Origin: JBLHLB01 sp047618505
GTDB taxonomy: Bacteria; Planctomycetota; UBA1135; GCA-002686595
Reading direction: 5' to 3'
NCBI GenBank assembly: GCA_047618505.1
Contig: JBLHLB010000247.1
Coordinates: 1 to 6,324 of the forward strand
DNA length: 6,324 nucleotides
Part shown: positions 1 through 6,266 of the stretch, in pieces
Layout of the letters: every line of letters begins with the position of its first letter
How positions within the stretch are numbered: the first letter of the stretch is position 1
Program-made: the position numbers and the translations under genes
The notes under the pieces: generated by a model
The model's database searches: none
What the model was told of the DNA's origin: nothing
What the model saw: the letters and a program-made list of their open reading frames with translations, nothing else

Positions 1-212
1 CCCTGGTCATTGATCTCGAAAGTGATCGAGAATTCTGGCGTGGAACGCGAGACGCTCGCGCCGGGCTCCTTGGCCCAGCCGAGATCGGCGTCGAATTGGT
101 TGATTGTCGCCGGTTGGCGGAATGCGGGGAACAATCGCAGGCCGAACTCGAAGACGCCAAAGGCGATTGCGAGGCTGACAAGGATGGCCAGTAGAACGTT
201 TAAGGCACGCAT
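1..212 (-). CDS. Membrane-anchored protein, probable SGNH/GDSL-type hydrolase, N-terminal part only
   Basis: The reverse strand opens with an ATG at 212-210 and reads 70 codons to the window edge without a stop; the rest of the gene lies outside. An in-frame TAA just upstream makes this the first possible ATG, and no Shine-Dalgarno is visible. Residues 1-27 form a single hydrophobic helix (MRALNVLLAILVSLAIAFGV, then FEFGLRLF), a signal anchor or signal peptide. It is followed by a segment containing DADLGWAKEPG and later FEINDQG. An N-terminal helix ending in E.xLR, then D..LGW..pG, then a strand ending in iN..G, is the usual start of membrane-anchored SGNH hydrolases found beside SxtI-type carbamoyltransferases. 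The catalytic GDS, N and DxxH blocks are not in the window, so the assignment is inference. It starts 35 bases after the carbamoyltransferase stop, so the two are very likely co-transcribed. A likely role is esterase or acyl-transfer chemistry on an exported glycan. Confidence 0.6.
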   Translation of the reverse strand, partial: MRALNVLLAILVSLAIAFGVFEFGLRLFPAFRQPATINQFDADLGWAKEPGASVSRSTPEFSITFEINDQ

Positions 213-247
213 GACGGTGGGAGCGTTAGATCTAGGCGACGGGGGAG

Positions 248-2038
248 TTAGCTCACCATCTCGGTGACTGAATCGCCCTGGTGGCGAAGACTGAAGCGTG
301 TTTCAGCGATCTGCTTCTTGGTGTCGGCGCGCACAACGAAGTTGTTCATGAACAGGAAGTCCATGCCCGACAGGCTGAAAGTGTTGAAGGCGTGACTGGG
401 GTGTTCGACGATCGGCTCGCCCTTCAGGTTGAAGGAGGTGTTCATCACCACGGGAACTCCGGTGATCTCGCCGAAGCGTTCGATCATGCGGTGGTAGCCC
501 GGGTTCGTTTCCTTGTAGACCGTCTGAAGACGTCCGGAGCCATCTTCGTGGGTGATGGCCGGCAGAACGGAGCGCTTCTCTTCGCGCACTGGCGTCACGT
601 AGAGCATGAAGCGTGCGGGGTAGTGCTTCTCCGCCTCGGGGATCTCGAAGAACTCATTGGCGCGCTCCTCCAGGACCGAAGGAGCAAACGGGCGGAAGGC
701 CTCACGGAACTTGATCTTCGAGTTCAGCTTCTCCTTCATCTCCACCTTGCGGGGGTCGGCGATGATCGAGCGGCTACCGAGGGCCCGCGGCCCCCATTCA
801 AAGCGTCCGCGCATCCAACCACCGACGTAGCCCTCGGCCAGTCGCTGGGCAACGAAGTCGTAGAACTCTTCGTCGTCTTCGATGTACTCGTAGGCGATGT
901 CGTTCTTCTCGAGGAACTCGCGGATCTCGTCGTCCGAGTAGGAGCTGCCGAGATAGGCGTGATCGAGTGCCGGCCCACGGGGCTGGTCCAGAAGGTGGTT
1001 GTAGGCCCAGTAGGCCGCACCCACCGCTCCGCCATCGTCACCCGGGGCAGGGTGGATGTAGACGTTCTCAAAGGGACCGTCTCGCAGGAGTTTGAAGTTC
1101 GACACGGAGTTCAGTGCCACACCGCCCGCAAGGCAGAGGGACTTCATGCCCGTCTCCTTGTGCAGTGCAGTGATCATCTTCAGGAGCACCTGTTCGGTGA
1201 CCTTCTGGATGCTTGCGGCCATGTCGCAGTAGTAGGGATCCAGAGACTTGTCCTGGAGCTTCGGGTCGCGTGCGGGCTTACCAAAGTGCTCCGCAAACGC
1301 ATCCGATAGGGTCGAGTCCCTTGAGTAGTGGTAGGCGAAGTACTTCATGTCCTGCCACAGACTTCCGTCTTCTGCGACGTGGATCATCTTGTAGATCTCG
1401 TCCACGTACTTGGGCTCACCATAGGGGTGCATGCCCATCAGCTTGTATTCGCCTTCGTTGATCTCGAACCCGCAATAGGCCGTAAAGGCCGAATACAACA
1501 GGCCCAGGGAGTGCGGGAAGCGCATCTCCTTGGTGATTTCAATCTTGTTGCCGCGTCCGATTCCCATTGTCGCGGTGGACCATTCTCCAGCACCGTCGAC
1601 CGTCAAGATGGCGGACTCCTCGAAGGGTGAGGTAAGGAAGCTGCAGGCGGCATGCGACATGTGGTGGTCGCAAAAGAGCAGCTTGGATGAGGGCACGCCC
1701 ATGCGCTTGCTCATCATGGATTTGATCCAAAGCTTGTCGCTGATCCAGCGCTGCATGGACTCGCGGAAGACCGCTGCCGAGCGAGGGAACGTCGCCATGG
1801 CCGAGAGCAGCATGCGCTCGAACTTCACGAAGGGCTTCTCATAGAACACGATGTGGTCTACGTCAGCGATCGTGATGCCGCCCATCTTCAGGACAAACTC
1901 GATGGCGAGTTCGGGGAAGCCAGAGTCGTGCTTGACACGACTGAAGCGCTCCTCTTCGGCGGCGGCGACAAGCTTTCCGTCCTGCACCAGGGCAGCGGAA
2001 GAGTCGTGATAGTAAAACGAGAGCCCGAGGATATTCAT
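248..2038 (-). CDS. Carbamoyltransferase, NodU/CmcH/SxtI family
   Basis: This 596-residue protein has the usual length and both domains of the O-carbamoyltransferase family (TobZ, NodU, CmcH, SxtI). The family makes carbamoyl-adenylate from carbamoyl phosphate and ATP, then passes the carbamoyl group to a substrate hydroxyl. Visible motifs, in order: FYYHDSSAAL (H11, D12) and AEEERFSR (28-34) at the N-terminus; DHHMSHA with H125 and H129, matching the Kae1-like HxxxH metal site; TVDGAGE (D148); LAGGVALNSVSN (303-314); HPAPGDDGGA (329-338), the Kae1-like nucleotide/metal loop; then the C-terminal domain with RGRFEWGPRALGSRSI (410-425), FRPFAPSV (448-455) and NTSFNLKGEPIV (533-544). No key block is missing, so the enzyme looks active. 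The start ATG at 2038 places the conserved N-terminus at residue 1; only a weak GGGA lies 2 bases upstream. It sits 47 bases after the small membrane gene and 35 bases before the SGNH-like gene. The acceptor cannot be read from sequence; the membrane-protein neighbours favour a surface glycan or lipid-linked product over a soluble antibiotic. Confidence 0.95.
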   Translation of the reverse strand: MNILGLSFYYHDSSAALVQDGKLVAAAEEERFSRVKHDSGFPELAIEFVLKMGGITIADVDHIVFYEKPFVKFERMLLSAMATFPRSAAVFRESMQRWISDKLWIKSMMSKRMGVPSSKLLFCDHHMSHAACSFLTSPFEESAILTVDGAGEWSTATMGIGRGNKIEITKEMRFPHSLGLLYSAFTAYCGFEINEGEYKLMGMHPYGEPKYVDEIYKMIHVAEDGSLWQDMKYFAYHYSRDSTLSDAFAEHFGKPARDPKLQDKSLDPYYCDMAASIQKVTEQVLLKMITALHKETGMKSLCLAGGVALNSVSNFKLLRDGPFENVYIHPAPGDDGGAVGAAYWAYNHLLDQPRGPALDHAYLGSSYSDDEIREFLEKNDIAYEYIEDDEEFYDFVAQRLAEGYVGGWMRGRFEWGPRALGSRSIIADPRKVEMKEKLNSKIKFREAFRPFAPSVLEERANEFFEIPEAEKHYPARFMLYVTPVREEKRSVLPAITHEDGSGRLQTVYKETNPGYHRMIERFGEITGVPVVMNTSFNLKGEPIVEHPSHAFNTFSLSGMDFLFMNNFVVRADTKKQIAETRFSLRHQGDSVTEMVS

Positions 2039-2085
2039 GTTCCCGAGGGGGGAGGGTCCGGCGGTTGCGGCGGGAGAAGTTAGCT

Positions 2086-2295
2086 TCAGTCCTGGCGGCG
2101 CGCGGCGGCCAGGGTTTCGTTACGAGCGATCCAACCGCTCCAGTTCCCGTCTTTCTGCCGGCGGATGTGAAGCGGATCACAGCACAGGCGATAAACGACG
2201 GCAAAGGGACCGAGCACCAAGTAGTAGAGGAGTGTCAGGAAGATCCGAGAGATCATGCTCCCGAAGCGTTCCGTGAAACTGATGAGTGCCTGCAT
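2086..2295 (-). CDS. Small SxtJ/SxtK-like membrane protein next to carbamoyltransferase
   Basis: The reverse strand encodes a 69-residue protein from the ATG at 2295. Residues 1-14 are polar or amphipathic (MQALISFTERFGS). Residues 15-36 form one transmembrane helix (ISRIFLTLLYYLVLGPFAVV). A basic cytoplasmic-type tail follows with YRLCCDPLHIRR and a tryptophan pair (NWSGW), ending TLAAARRQD. The pattern of a helix with L.YY.v..P, then a DPL motif, basic residues and a W-rich tail resembles the C-terminal part of SxtJ-family and other small membrane proteins encoded beside SxtI-type carbamoyltransferases. Full SxtJ proteins are roughly twice this length, so this is a short form. No strong Shine-Dalgarno precedes the chosen ATG. 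An internal ATG at 2256 (MISRIFL) has GGGAG almost touching it and is a possible alternative start. It is the first gene of the carbamoyltransferase operon. Its biochemical role is unknown even in saxitoxin clusters; it may tether the cytosolic enzyme to the membrane, which is inference. Confidence 0.7.
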   Translation of the reverse strand: MQALISFTERFGSMISRIFLTLLYYLVLGPFAVVYRLCCDPLHIRRQKDGNWSGWIARNETLAAARRQD

Positions 2296-2390
2296 GGTCC
2301 GTGCTATGGGCCGGGGGTGAAGGGGTGGTCCACAAAGGAACCTTGGGAGATCGGAGAAGGGTCGGCGCCGTCTGAAAGAGCCGCGGGGAA

Positions 2391-2410
2391 GACCCGCTGC
2401 GTAGCGGGTT
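2391..2410 (+). other. Perfect stem-loop, possible leader terminator or attenuator
   Basis: ACCCGCT (2392-2398) and AGCGGGT (2403-2409) are exact reverse complements around the tetraloop GCGT. A G-T wobble can add one more pair at 2391/2410. On the plus strand the hairpin is followed by TTGTTCT, a short imperfect T-tract. That resembles a weak intrinsic terminator reading toward the plus-strand gene that starts 250 bases downstream. No plus-strand gene lies immediately upstream, so it would act on a leader transcript or block antisense readthrough. A REP-like structural element is an alternative. Confidence 0.45.
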
Positions 2411-2517
2411 GTTCTACGTCGTCCATCCCAGAGCCTGAACTGGAGTCCCTGGGGTGGAGTAGGAAGGATGTTCCTGTCGAAATCGCACCTGCGCCGAGAG
2501 ACTCTGGGGGCGGCAAT

Positions 2518-2545
2518 TCTACCCGCCTTGAGGGCGGAGGGTAGA
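2518..2545. other. Extended stem-loop in the leader of the GT-C-like gene
   Basis: TCTACCC (2518-2524) pairs exactly with GGGTAGA (2539-2545). Inside, GCC (2525-2527) pairs with GGC (2533-2535) around a TTGAG loop, leaving a 3-base bulge (GGA). That gives ten pairs in 28 bases. No T-tract follows on either strand, so it does not look like an intrinsic terminator. It ends about 113 bases before the GT-C-like start and could be a leader RNA structure or a protein-binding inverted repeat. Confidence 0.4.
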
Positions 2546-2658
2546 GTCCTGCCAATTGAAGATTCTGAGGCCATTTGGGCGGCTTGGAATTCCCGAGGCG
2601 GCAGGCGTTCTGGGTCCCGAGTTTGGCCATCGGCTCCTGGCGGCGTAGTCTTCAAGGG

Positions 2659-4521
2659 ATGGCTGAGAGTATTGACCAAGAACAGCGCGGCGCGGGCGGA
2701 CTCCTGCGCTTCTGGTGGATCGCCGCCCTGGTGCTGGCGCTTGCTCCCTCCTGGGGGACTTTTTCCGCTCCCTGGATAGCCGAGGATGCCGCGATTCTGG
2801 CCAAGGTTTCCGAAGCACCCCTTGGGGGAGATTTCGCCGGCCCCCAGTACGGCTTGCACCTGGTTCGTTTCTGGCGCCCGGTGGTCACCTTGAGTTGGTG
2901 GATTCAAGGACACCTAACGGGGATCAGCCCCCTGCCCCTGCGCCTTTTCAATTTGGCTTTGCACGGGCTTTCTGCTGTGTTGATAGGGCTAATCCTGCGT
3001 CGCCTCGGGGCAGGGGCGGTCACCGCTTTGCTTGGGGCCGCCATGGCGGCGAGCTTCCCCGCCCAGGGGGGGACCGTGACCTGGCTCGCCGGACGCACCG
3101 ACGGAATGGTCGCCGTTCTATTCCTTGGCAGTCTGTTGGCGGCACTCTCCGATCGTCGCATTCTCACGGCGTTTCTCGTCCTGGTCGCCTGTGCGACAAA
3201 AGAGTTTGGCTTTGTGCTGCCGGCTTGGATCGGGCTCGGTGTTTGGGCCCAGAAGGGAAGGTTCGCCCCGGCCTTGCGGGCCACCTGGCCGGTCGCCATC
3301 GTCTCGGTGGCAGCCCTCGGTCTGAGGCGCCTTGCGGTGGGCTCCTTTACCGGTGGATACGCCGGTGGGGCATCTGGGGTGAAGCTGTCTGGCCTCATTG
3401 ACGGGCTTCAGCACGGAGCCCAGGGGCTTGCTCCAGCCTTGCTCCTCGTGGCTTGCCTGGCCGTAGCGGGGGCCTGGGCCGGGTCATGGAATTGGCGCCT
3501 GGTACTGGCCGGACTGGGATTCTCCCTGTGTGCGCTGCTACCCCTGCTACCGCTCCTAATGGCGGGGCCCCTAGGCCCCCAGAACGTCCGCCTTTTCTGG
3601 GTGGTCGAGCTTGGTCTGATTCTTGCCGCCGGCGGTTGCTGTCTGCATCTCGAGCGAGCGACTGGTTGGCGCTTGGCCCTGCCACTGGCCGTCTTTGCCA
3701 TCGGTATTGGTGTACGGGGTGCCGAAGCGCGCCGGGACGTCCTGGAGTGGAGCGACGCGGCCAGGGTTGGGGAGCAGGCCGTCGCCACTGCACACGCCCG
3801 AGCTAGCCATGCGACCAACGGAGCTGCTGACCAGAGACGAAGGTCGGGAGACCCAGGCTCCCGCATCAGCCCCCAGCCGCTCCTCTGGGACGGCTTCCCC
3901 GGGACTCACCGCGGCGCCTACTGTCTGGGGTTTGGATTGGCGGATCGCTTCCGTGCCCCATTTCCCACAAGCGCTCGGCCCGTCTGGCCTCTGCGACCAT
4001 TGTTTGTCCAATCGGAGCCCATGCGCGAACCGGTGGGGCTCCCCGATGGTGACGGTTTTCGCGACCCCTTCGATGCCTCTACCCGTTTGGTGGGGGGGCT
4101 TGAGCTGCCGGGTATCGAAGTCCTGCTAGACGGTGAGGCTTTCAATCCCACCGATGTTGCAGCCAGCGTCCCCGTGGACGGGCGAGTCCCTAAGGCGCAG
4201 GTCGACCTTTCCCCGCGCATCGATCTTGTCGGTGCGCCGGCGGGGGCAAAGCTTGAACTCTTGCTCTTGACCGAGGCGGGGATTGAGGGGATCGTCCCCG
4301 GCACGTTCGACCAGGAAGGCCGGGCAAGCTTCACCTTGACCGAGATGTGTTTCGTCGAGAAGGGGCTACTCGGCGCCGCACTGATGCAAACGGCGGACCT
4401 TGGCGCGACAGACGCCTACCTAGAGATTCGCGCCCTGGATTCAAACGGCGTTGTCATTGCCGCAGCTACCCCGATGCGTTTGGTTTGGGAAGCAACGCTG
4501 CTGGACCAAATTGACTCTTAG
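2659..4521 (+). CDS. Polytopic GT-C/PMT-like membrane glycosyltransferase-type protein with C-terminal extracytoplasmic domain
   Basis: From the ATG at 2659 this is a 620-residue protein. Residues 18-36 form the first membrane helix. Next comes PWIAEDAAIL (E42, D43), matching the acidic pair in the first external loop of GT-C glycosyltransferases. The motif RFWRPVVTLSWWIQGHLTGI (from about 70) followed by PLRLFNLALHGLSAVLIGLI, then TWLAGRTDG (141-149) and CATKEFGFVLPAW (178-190), is the usual series in TMTC-like/PMT-like families (RPl..ls, N..lH, GRtD, KE). Around ten hydrophobic helices extend to about residue 352. GT-C enzymes use polyprenyl-phosphate sugars and act on the outer face of the membrane. 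After the helices come a linker, the segment GFPGTHRGAYCLGFGLADRF, and a strand-rich domain from about 467 to the end. Donor and acceptor are unknown. The ATG is chosen because it leaves a short polar N-terminus before the first helix; AAGGG directly abuts it, too close for a normal ribosome site. Earlier TTG codons (2575, 2623) are possible but less likely. Residues 377-407 look unlike the rest and may hide a local frame change. Confidence 0.75.
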   Translation: MAESIDQEQRGAGGLLRFWWIAALVLALAPSWGTFSAPWIAEDAAILAKVSEAPLGGDFAGPQYGLHLVRFWRPVVTLSWWIQGHLTGISPLPLRLFNLALHGLSAVLIGLILRRLGAGAVTALLGAAMAASFPAQGGTVTWLAGRTDGMVAVLFLGSLLAALSDRRILTAFLVLVACATKEFGFVLPAWIGLGVWAQKGRFAPALRATWPVAIVSVAALGLRRLAVGSFTGGYAGGASGVKLSGLIDGLQHGAQGLAPALLLVACLAVAGAWAGSWNWRLVLAGLGFSLCALLPLLPLLMAGPLGPQNVRLFWVVELGLILAAGGCCLHLERATGWRLALPLAVFAIGIGVRGAEARRDVLEWSDAARVGEQAVATAHARASHATNGAADQRRRSGDPGSRISPQPLLWDGFPGTHRGAYCLGFGLADRFRAPFPTSARPVWPLRPLFVQSEPMREPVGLPDGDGFRDPFDASTRLVGGLELPGIEVLLDGEAFNPTDVAASVPVDGRVPKAQVDLSPRIDLVGAPAGAKLELLLLTEAGIEGIVPGTFDQEGRASFTLTEMCFVEKGLLGAALMQTADLGATDAYLEIRALDSNGVVIAAATPMRLVWEATLLDQIDS

Positions 4522-4554
4522 CTGTGAGTCAGAATGGAGATCGCCTTGGGCAGC
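4522..4554. other. Short convergent intergenic gap
   Basis: Only 33 bases lie between the stop of the plus-strand GT-C-like gene (TAG 4519-4521) and the stop of the minus-strand protease gene (TAG on 4557-4555). I see no hairpin with a T-tract in it for either direction. Any terminators must overlap the coding ends, or termination is factor-dependent. Confidence 0.6.
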
Positions 4555-5934
4555 CTAACGTACGAGCAGCTGCCCCTTGAATCGCTCTTGGTTGTCACCC
4601 GTGAGTTGAAAGACGCCGTCCTCATCGCGGTCCTGCATGATGAAGACTTCAAGCTGACTTCCCACCGGTGTGCGCGCTAGCACCCAGGCCAATTGCTCCC
4701 GCGATGAGAGCTTTCGCGGTGTGCTGAGGGAAGCGCTCTGGACGGCCTCAACCACATCGCCGGGGCGTAGCCCCAGATCCGCCGCTGGTCCGCTGGCTTG
4801 GACAGAGCTGACGCGCAGGTAGGTCGAACGTCTGTAGCCGCTGCCCATCACTGTCGGCTGCAGGCCCATCCCAAGGCGCGCCCACAGGTAGCCGTCAAAA
4901 TAACCCCAGGGCGTCAAGTTGACCTCTACCGACTTGCCTTCGCGGCTGACGCTGAGGGCTGTCGGTTCGCCCGGCTGGGCCGTAATAAGTGAAAGCCTGT
5001 AGTCGTCCTCACTGCCCAGCAAACGGCCCCCTAGGCGCGTGATGCGATCGCCGACCTGCAGTCCAGCAAGGGCTGCCGGTCCACCCTCGTAAACTTCGCC
5101 GACAACGAAGTCCTCCAATGTTGCGAGTTCGAATCCCAACCAGGACCGCGCGCTGTCGGGGGACAGTAGCGTGTCGTTTAGAACACGCTTCAATTGACTG
5201 ACCGGAATAGCAAACCCAATATTTTCGGCGTCGGGGTTCATGGCCGTGTTGATCCCGATCAACTCCCCCAGAATATTGAGTAGGGGACCACCTGAGTTGC
5301 CGGGGTTGATCGATGCATCCGTTTGAATCAAGTCTGTGAAGCGCACCTGCCCCGCCTGCACATCGCGGTGCAACCCTGAAATGATGCCGGTGGAGACGGT
5401 GTGCGTTTGTCCGTAGGGACTGCCGATTGCGATCACGGTTTCCCCCAGAAGCGGCGTGCTGGTCCCCGGTTGCAGATAGGGAAAGTCATCGCGTCCGTCG
5501 ATCTTCAGAAGCGCCAGGTCGTCCTCCTTACTGAAGGAGAGCAGCTTGGCTTCATAAGATTCCTGGTCATCCTCGGCATCGAAGCTCACCACGATCCGCT
5601 GCGCCCCTTCCACCACGTGGAAGTTGGTCACGATGTATCCATCAGCCTCAATCAAGAAGCCGGACCCTGTCTTCGGCACGGTCCCCTCGATCAGGTTCCC
5701 AAAGACATCTCGACTTCGAACCGCTACGTCTGTGTGCACAAACACCACAGCTGGCCTTGCATTCCGGACCACCTCGACCACGGGCGTTACGCGTACTTCA
5801 TACCCCTCCCCATCTGCCTGCTGGGACAGCTCTATTCCGGCTTCAGCGACTCCCATCCCAGTCGCAGCAAGGAGAACTCCGACTCTCGCCAAACGCCCAA
5901 GAAGAGCAACAGATCCAAAGGGGGAAACCGACAT
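4555..5934 (-). CDS. Secreted HtrA/DegP-family serine endoprotease with two PDZ domains
   Basis: Starting at the ATG at 5934 the protein has 459 residues, close to the usual DegP/DegQ length. Residues 1-32 form a signal peptide: arginines at 14 and 17, a hydrophobic core VGVLLAATGMGV, and an AEA cleavage site at 30-32. The trypsin-like domain spans about 48-256 with an intact triad: H106 in TNFHVVEGA, D139 in EDDLALLKI, S214 in GNSGGPLLN. The oxyanion and substrate loops QTDASINPGNSGG and NIGFAIPVS are normal, and the LA loop is short. PDZ1 covers about 262-336 (SWLGFELATL, then GGPAALAGLQVGDRI). PDZ2 covers about 353-434 (RVSSVQASGPAADLGLRPGDVV). A charged tail contains DRDEDG (435-440). The enzyme should degrade or hold misfolded proteins outside the cytoplasm. 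The same frame stays open for 94 codons upstream to 6216, but that stretch is a Gly/Arg-rich product of guanine-rich DNA and would bury the signal peptide. The upstream bases show no clear Shine-Dalgarno. It converges with the GT-C-like gene, and nothing ties it to the carbamoylation genes. degP or degQ cannot be distinguished. Confidence 0.93.
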   Translation of the reverse strand: MSVSPFGSVALLGRLARVGVLLAATGMGVAEAGIELSQQADGEGYEVRVTPVVEVVRNARPAVVFVHTDVAVRSRDVFGNLIEGTVPKTGSGFLIEADGYIVTNFHVVEGAQRIVVSFDAEDDQESYEAKLLSFSKEDDLALLKIDGRDDFPYLQPGTSTPLLGETVIAIGSPYGQTHTVSTGIISGLHRDVQAGQVRFTDLIQTDASINPGNSGGPLLNILGELIGINTAMNPDAENIGFAIPVSQLKRVLNDTLLSPDSARSWLGFELATLEDFVVGEVYEGGPAALAGLQVGDRITRLGGRLLGSEDDYRLSLITAQPGEPTALSVSREGKSVEVNLTPWGYFDGYLWARLGMGLQPTVMGSGYRRSTYLRVSSVQASGPAADLGLRPGDVVEAVQSASLSTPRKLSSREQLAWVLARTPVGSQLEVFIMQDRDEDGVFQLTGDNQERFKGQLLVR

Positions 5935-6134
5935 GAGCGCGTGTCCAAGAGGGGTCAATGCTGAGTCCGACCCGGGCACAACCCCTGAGTCATCCCCCGA
6001 TCTACGTCCTCTCCCCCGCTCCAGTGAACAAAAATCCCCACAACTCAAACCCTTACCAACCCCCAAGACCCATTCCCGACAGCAGCCCCTCCCCCTGAGC
6101 AGCCCACAACTCTTCCGCCCCCAACCCCCAAGGG

Positions 6135-6150
6135 CCCACCCACCCCGCCC
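6135..6150 (-). other. G-quadruplex motif
   Basis: On the minus strand this reads GGGCGGGGTGGGTGGG: four runs of three or more G joined by single-base loops, which is the pattern of the most stable parallel quadruplexes. It lies about 200 bases upstream of the protease start on the coding strand of that gene, so it could form in DNA or in a leader RNA if transcription begins above it. Formation in the cell is inference. Confidence 0.6.
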
Positions 6151-6230
6151 GTCTCCTCGCCCCCAACTCGATGGACTATCGAATCGACGAGGGGCAGATC
6201 CGTGGTGCCCCCTCAAGTCCCAAGCCCCCC

Positions 6231-6266
6231 CGTCTCCTCCGTCTCGTCCGTCTCGTCCGTCTCGTC
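6231..6266. repeat. Tandem repeat, 9-bp unit CGTCTCGTC x4
   Basis: Four head-to-tail copies sit at 6231-6239 (one mismatch, CGTCTCCTC), 6240-6248, 6249-6257 and 6258-6266 (the last three exact). The last copy runs straight into the left arm of the adjoining hairpin. The array is noncoding as far as can be seen and could vary in copy number between strains by slippage. Confidence 0.85.

Larger units (their letters stand above)
2296..2658. promoter_or_regulatory. Divergent intergenic region between the carbamoyltransferase operon and the GT-C-like gene
   Basis: These 363 bases separate two genes that point away from each other, so promoters for both must lie here or inside the gene ends. I see no convincing sigma-70 -35/-10 pair on either strand. 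Open frames cross the region on both strands but show no protein-like pattern and no usable start, so I treat it as noncoding. Two well-formed stem-loops (2391-2410 and 2518-2545) are annotated separately. The plus-strand frame is open upstream of the GT-C-like ATG to about 2575, with only TTG starts there. Confidence 0.6.

Noticed and set aside
227..234. Palindrome TAGATCTA between the carbamoyltransferase and the SGNH-like gene
   Set aside because: Eight bases is within chance expectation and no neighbouring element supports a binding site.
281..1309. A 342-codon open frame on the plus strand, antisense to the carbamoyltransferase gene
   Set aside because: It mirrors codon bias of the real gene; the translation is rich in Val, Leu, Gly and His without domain motifs, while the opposite strand encodes a complete recognised enzyme.
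2065..2544. A 159-codon plus-strand frame across the start of the small membrane gene and the intergenic region
   Set aside because: No domain-like pattern, no ribosome site, and it contains the hairpin arms; probably a high-GC chance frame.
2086..2913. A 275-codon reading of the minus-strand frame extending far upstream of the small membrane gene
   Set aside because: Only the last 69 residues look like protein; the upstream part is Pro/Arg-rich and overlaps the 5' end of the GT-C-like gene on the other strand.
5401..5964. A 187-codon plus-strand frame antisense to the protease gene
   Set aside because: No recognisable motifs, and it lies opposite the catalytic domain and signal peptide of a firmly assigned gene.
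5935..6216. N-terminal extension of the HtrA protease by 94 residues
   Set aside because: The extension is Gly/Arg-rich from guanine-rich DNA and would place the clear signal peptide internally.
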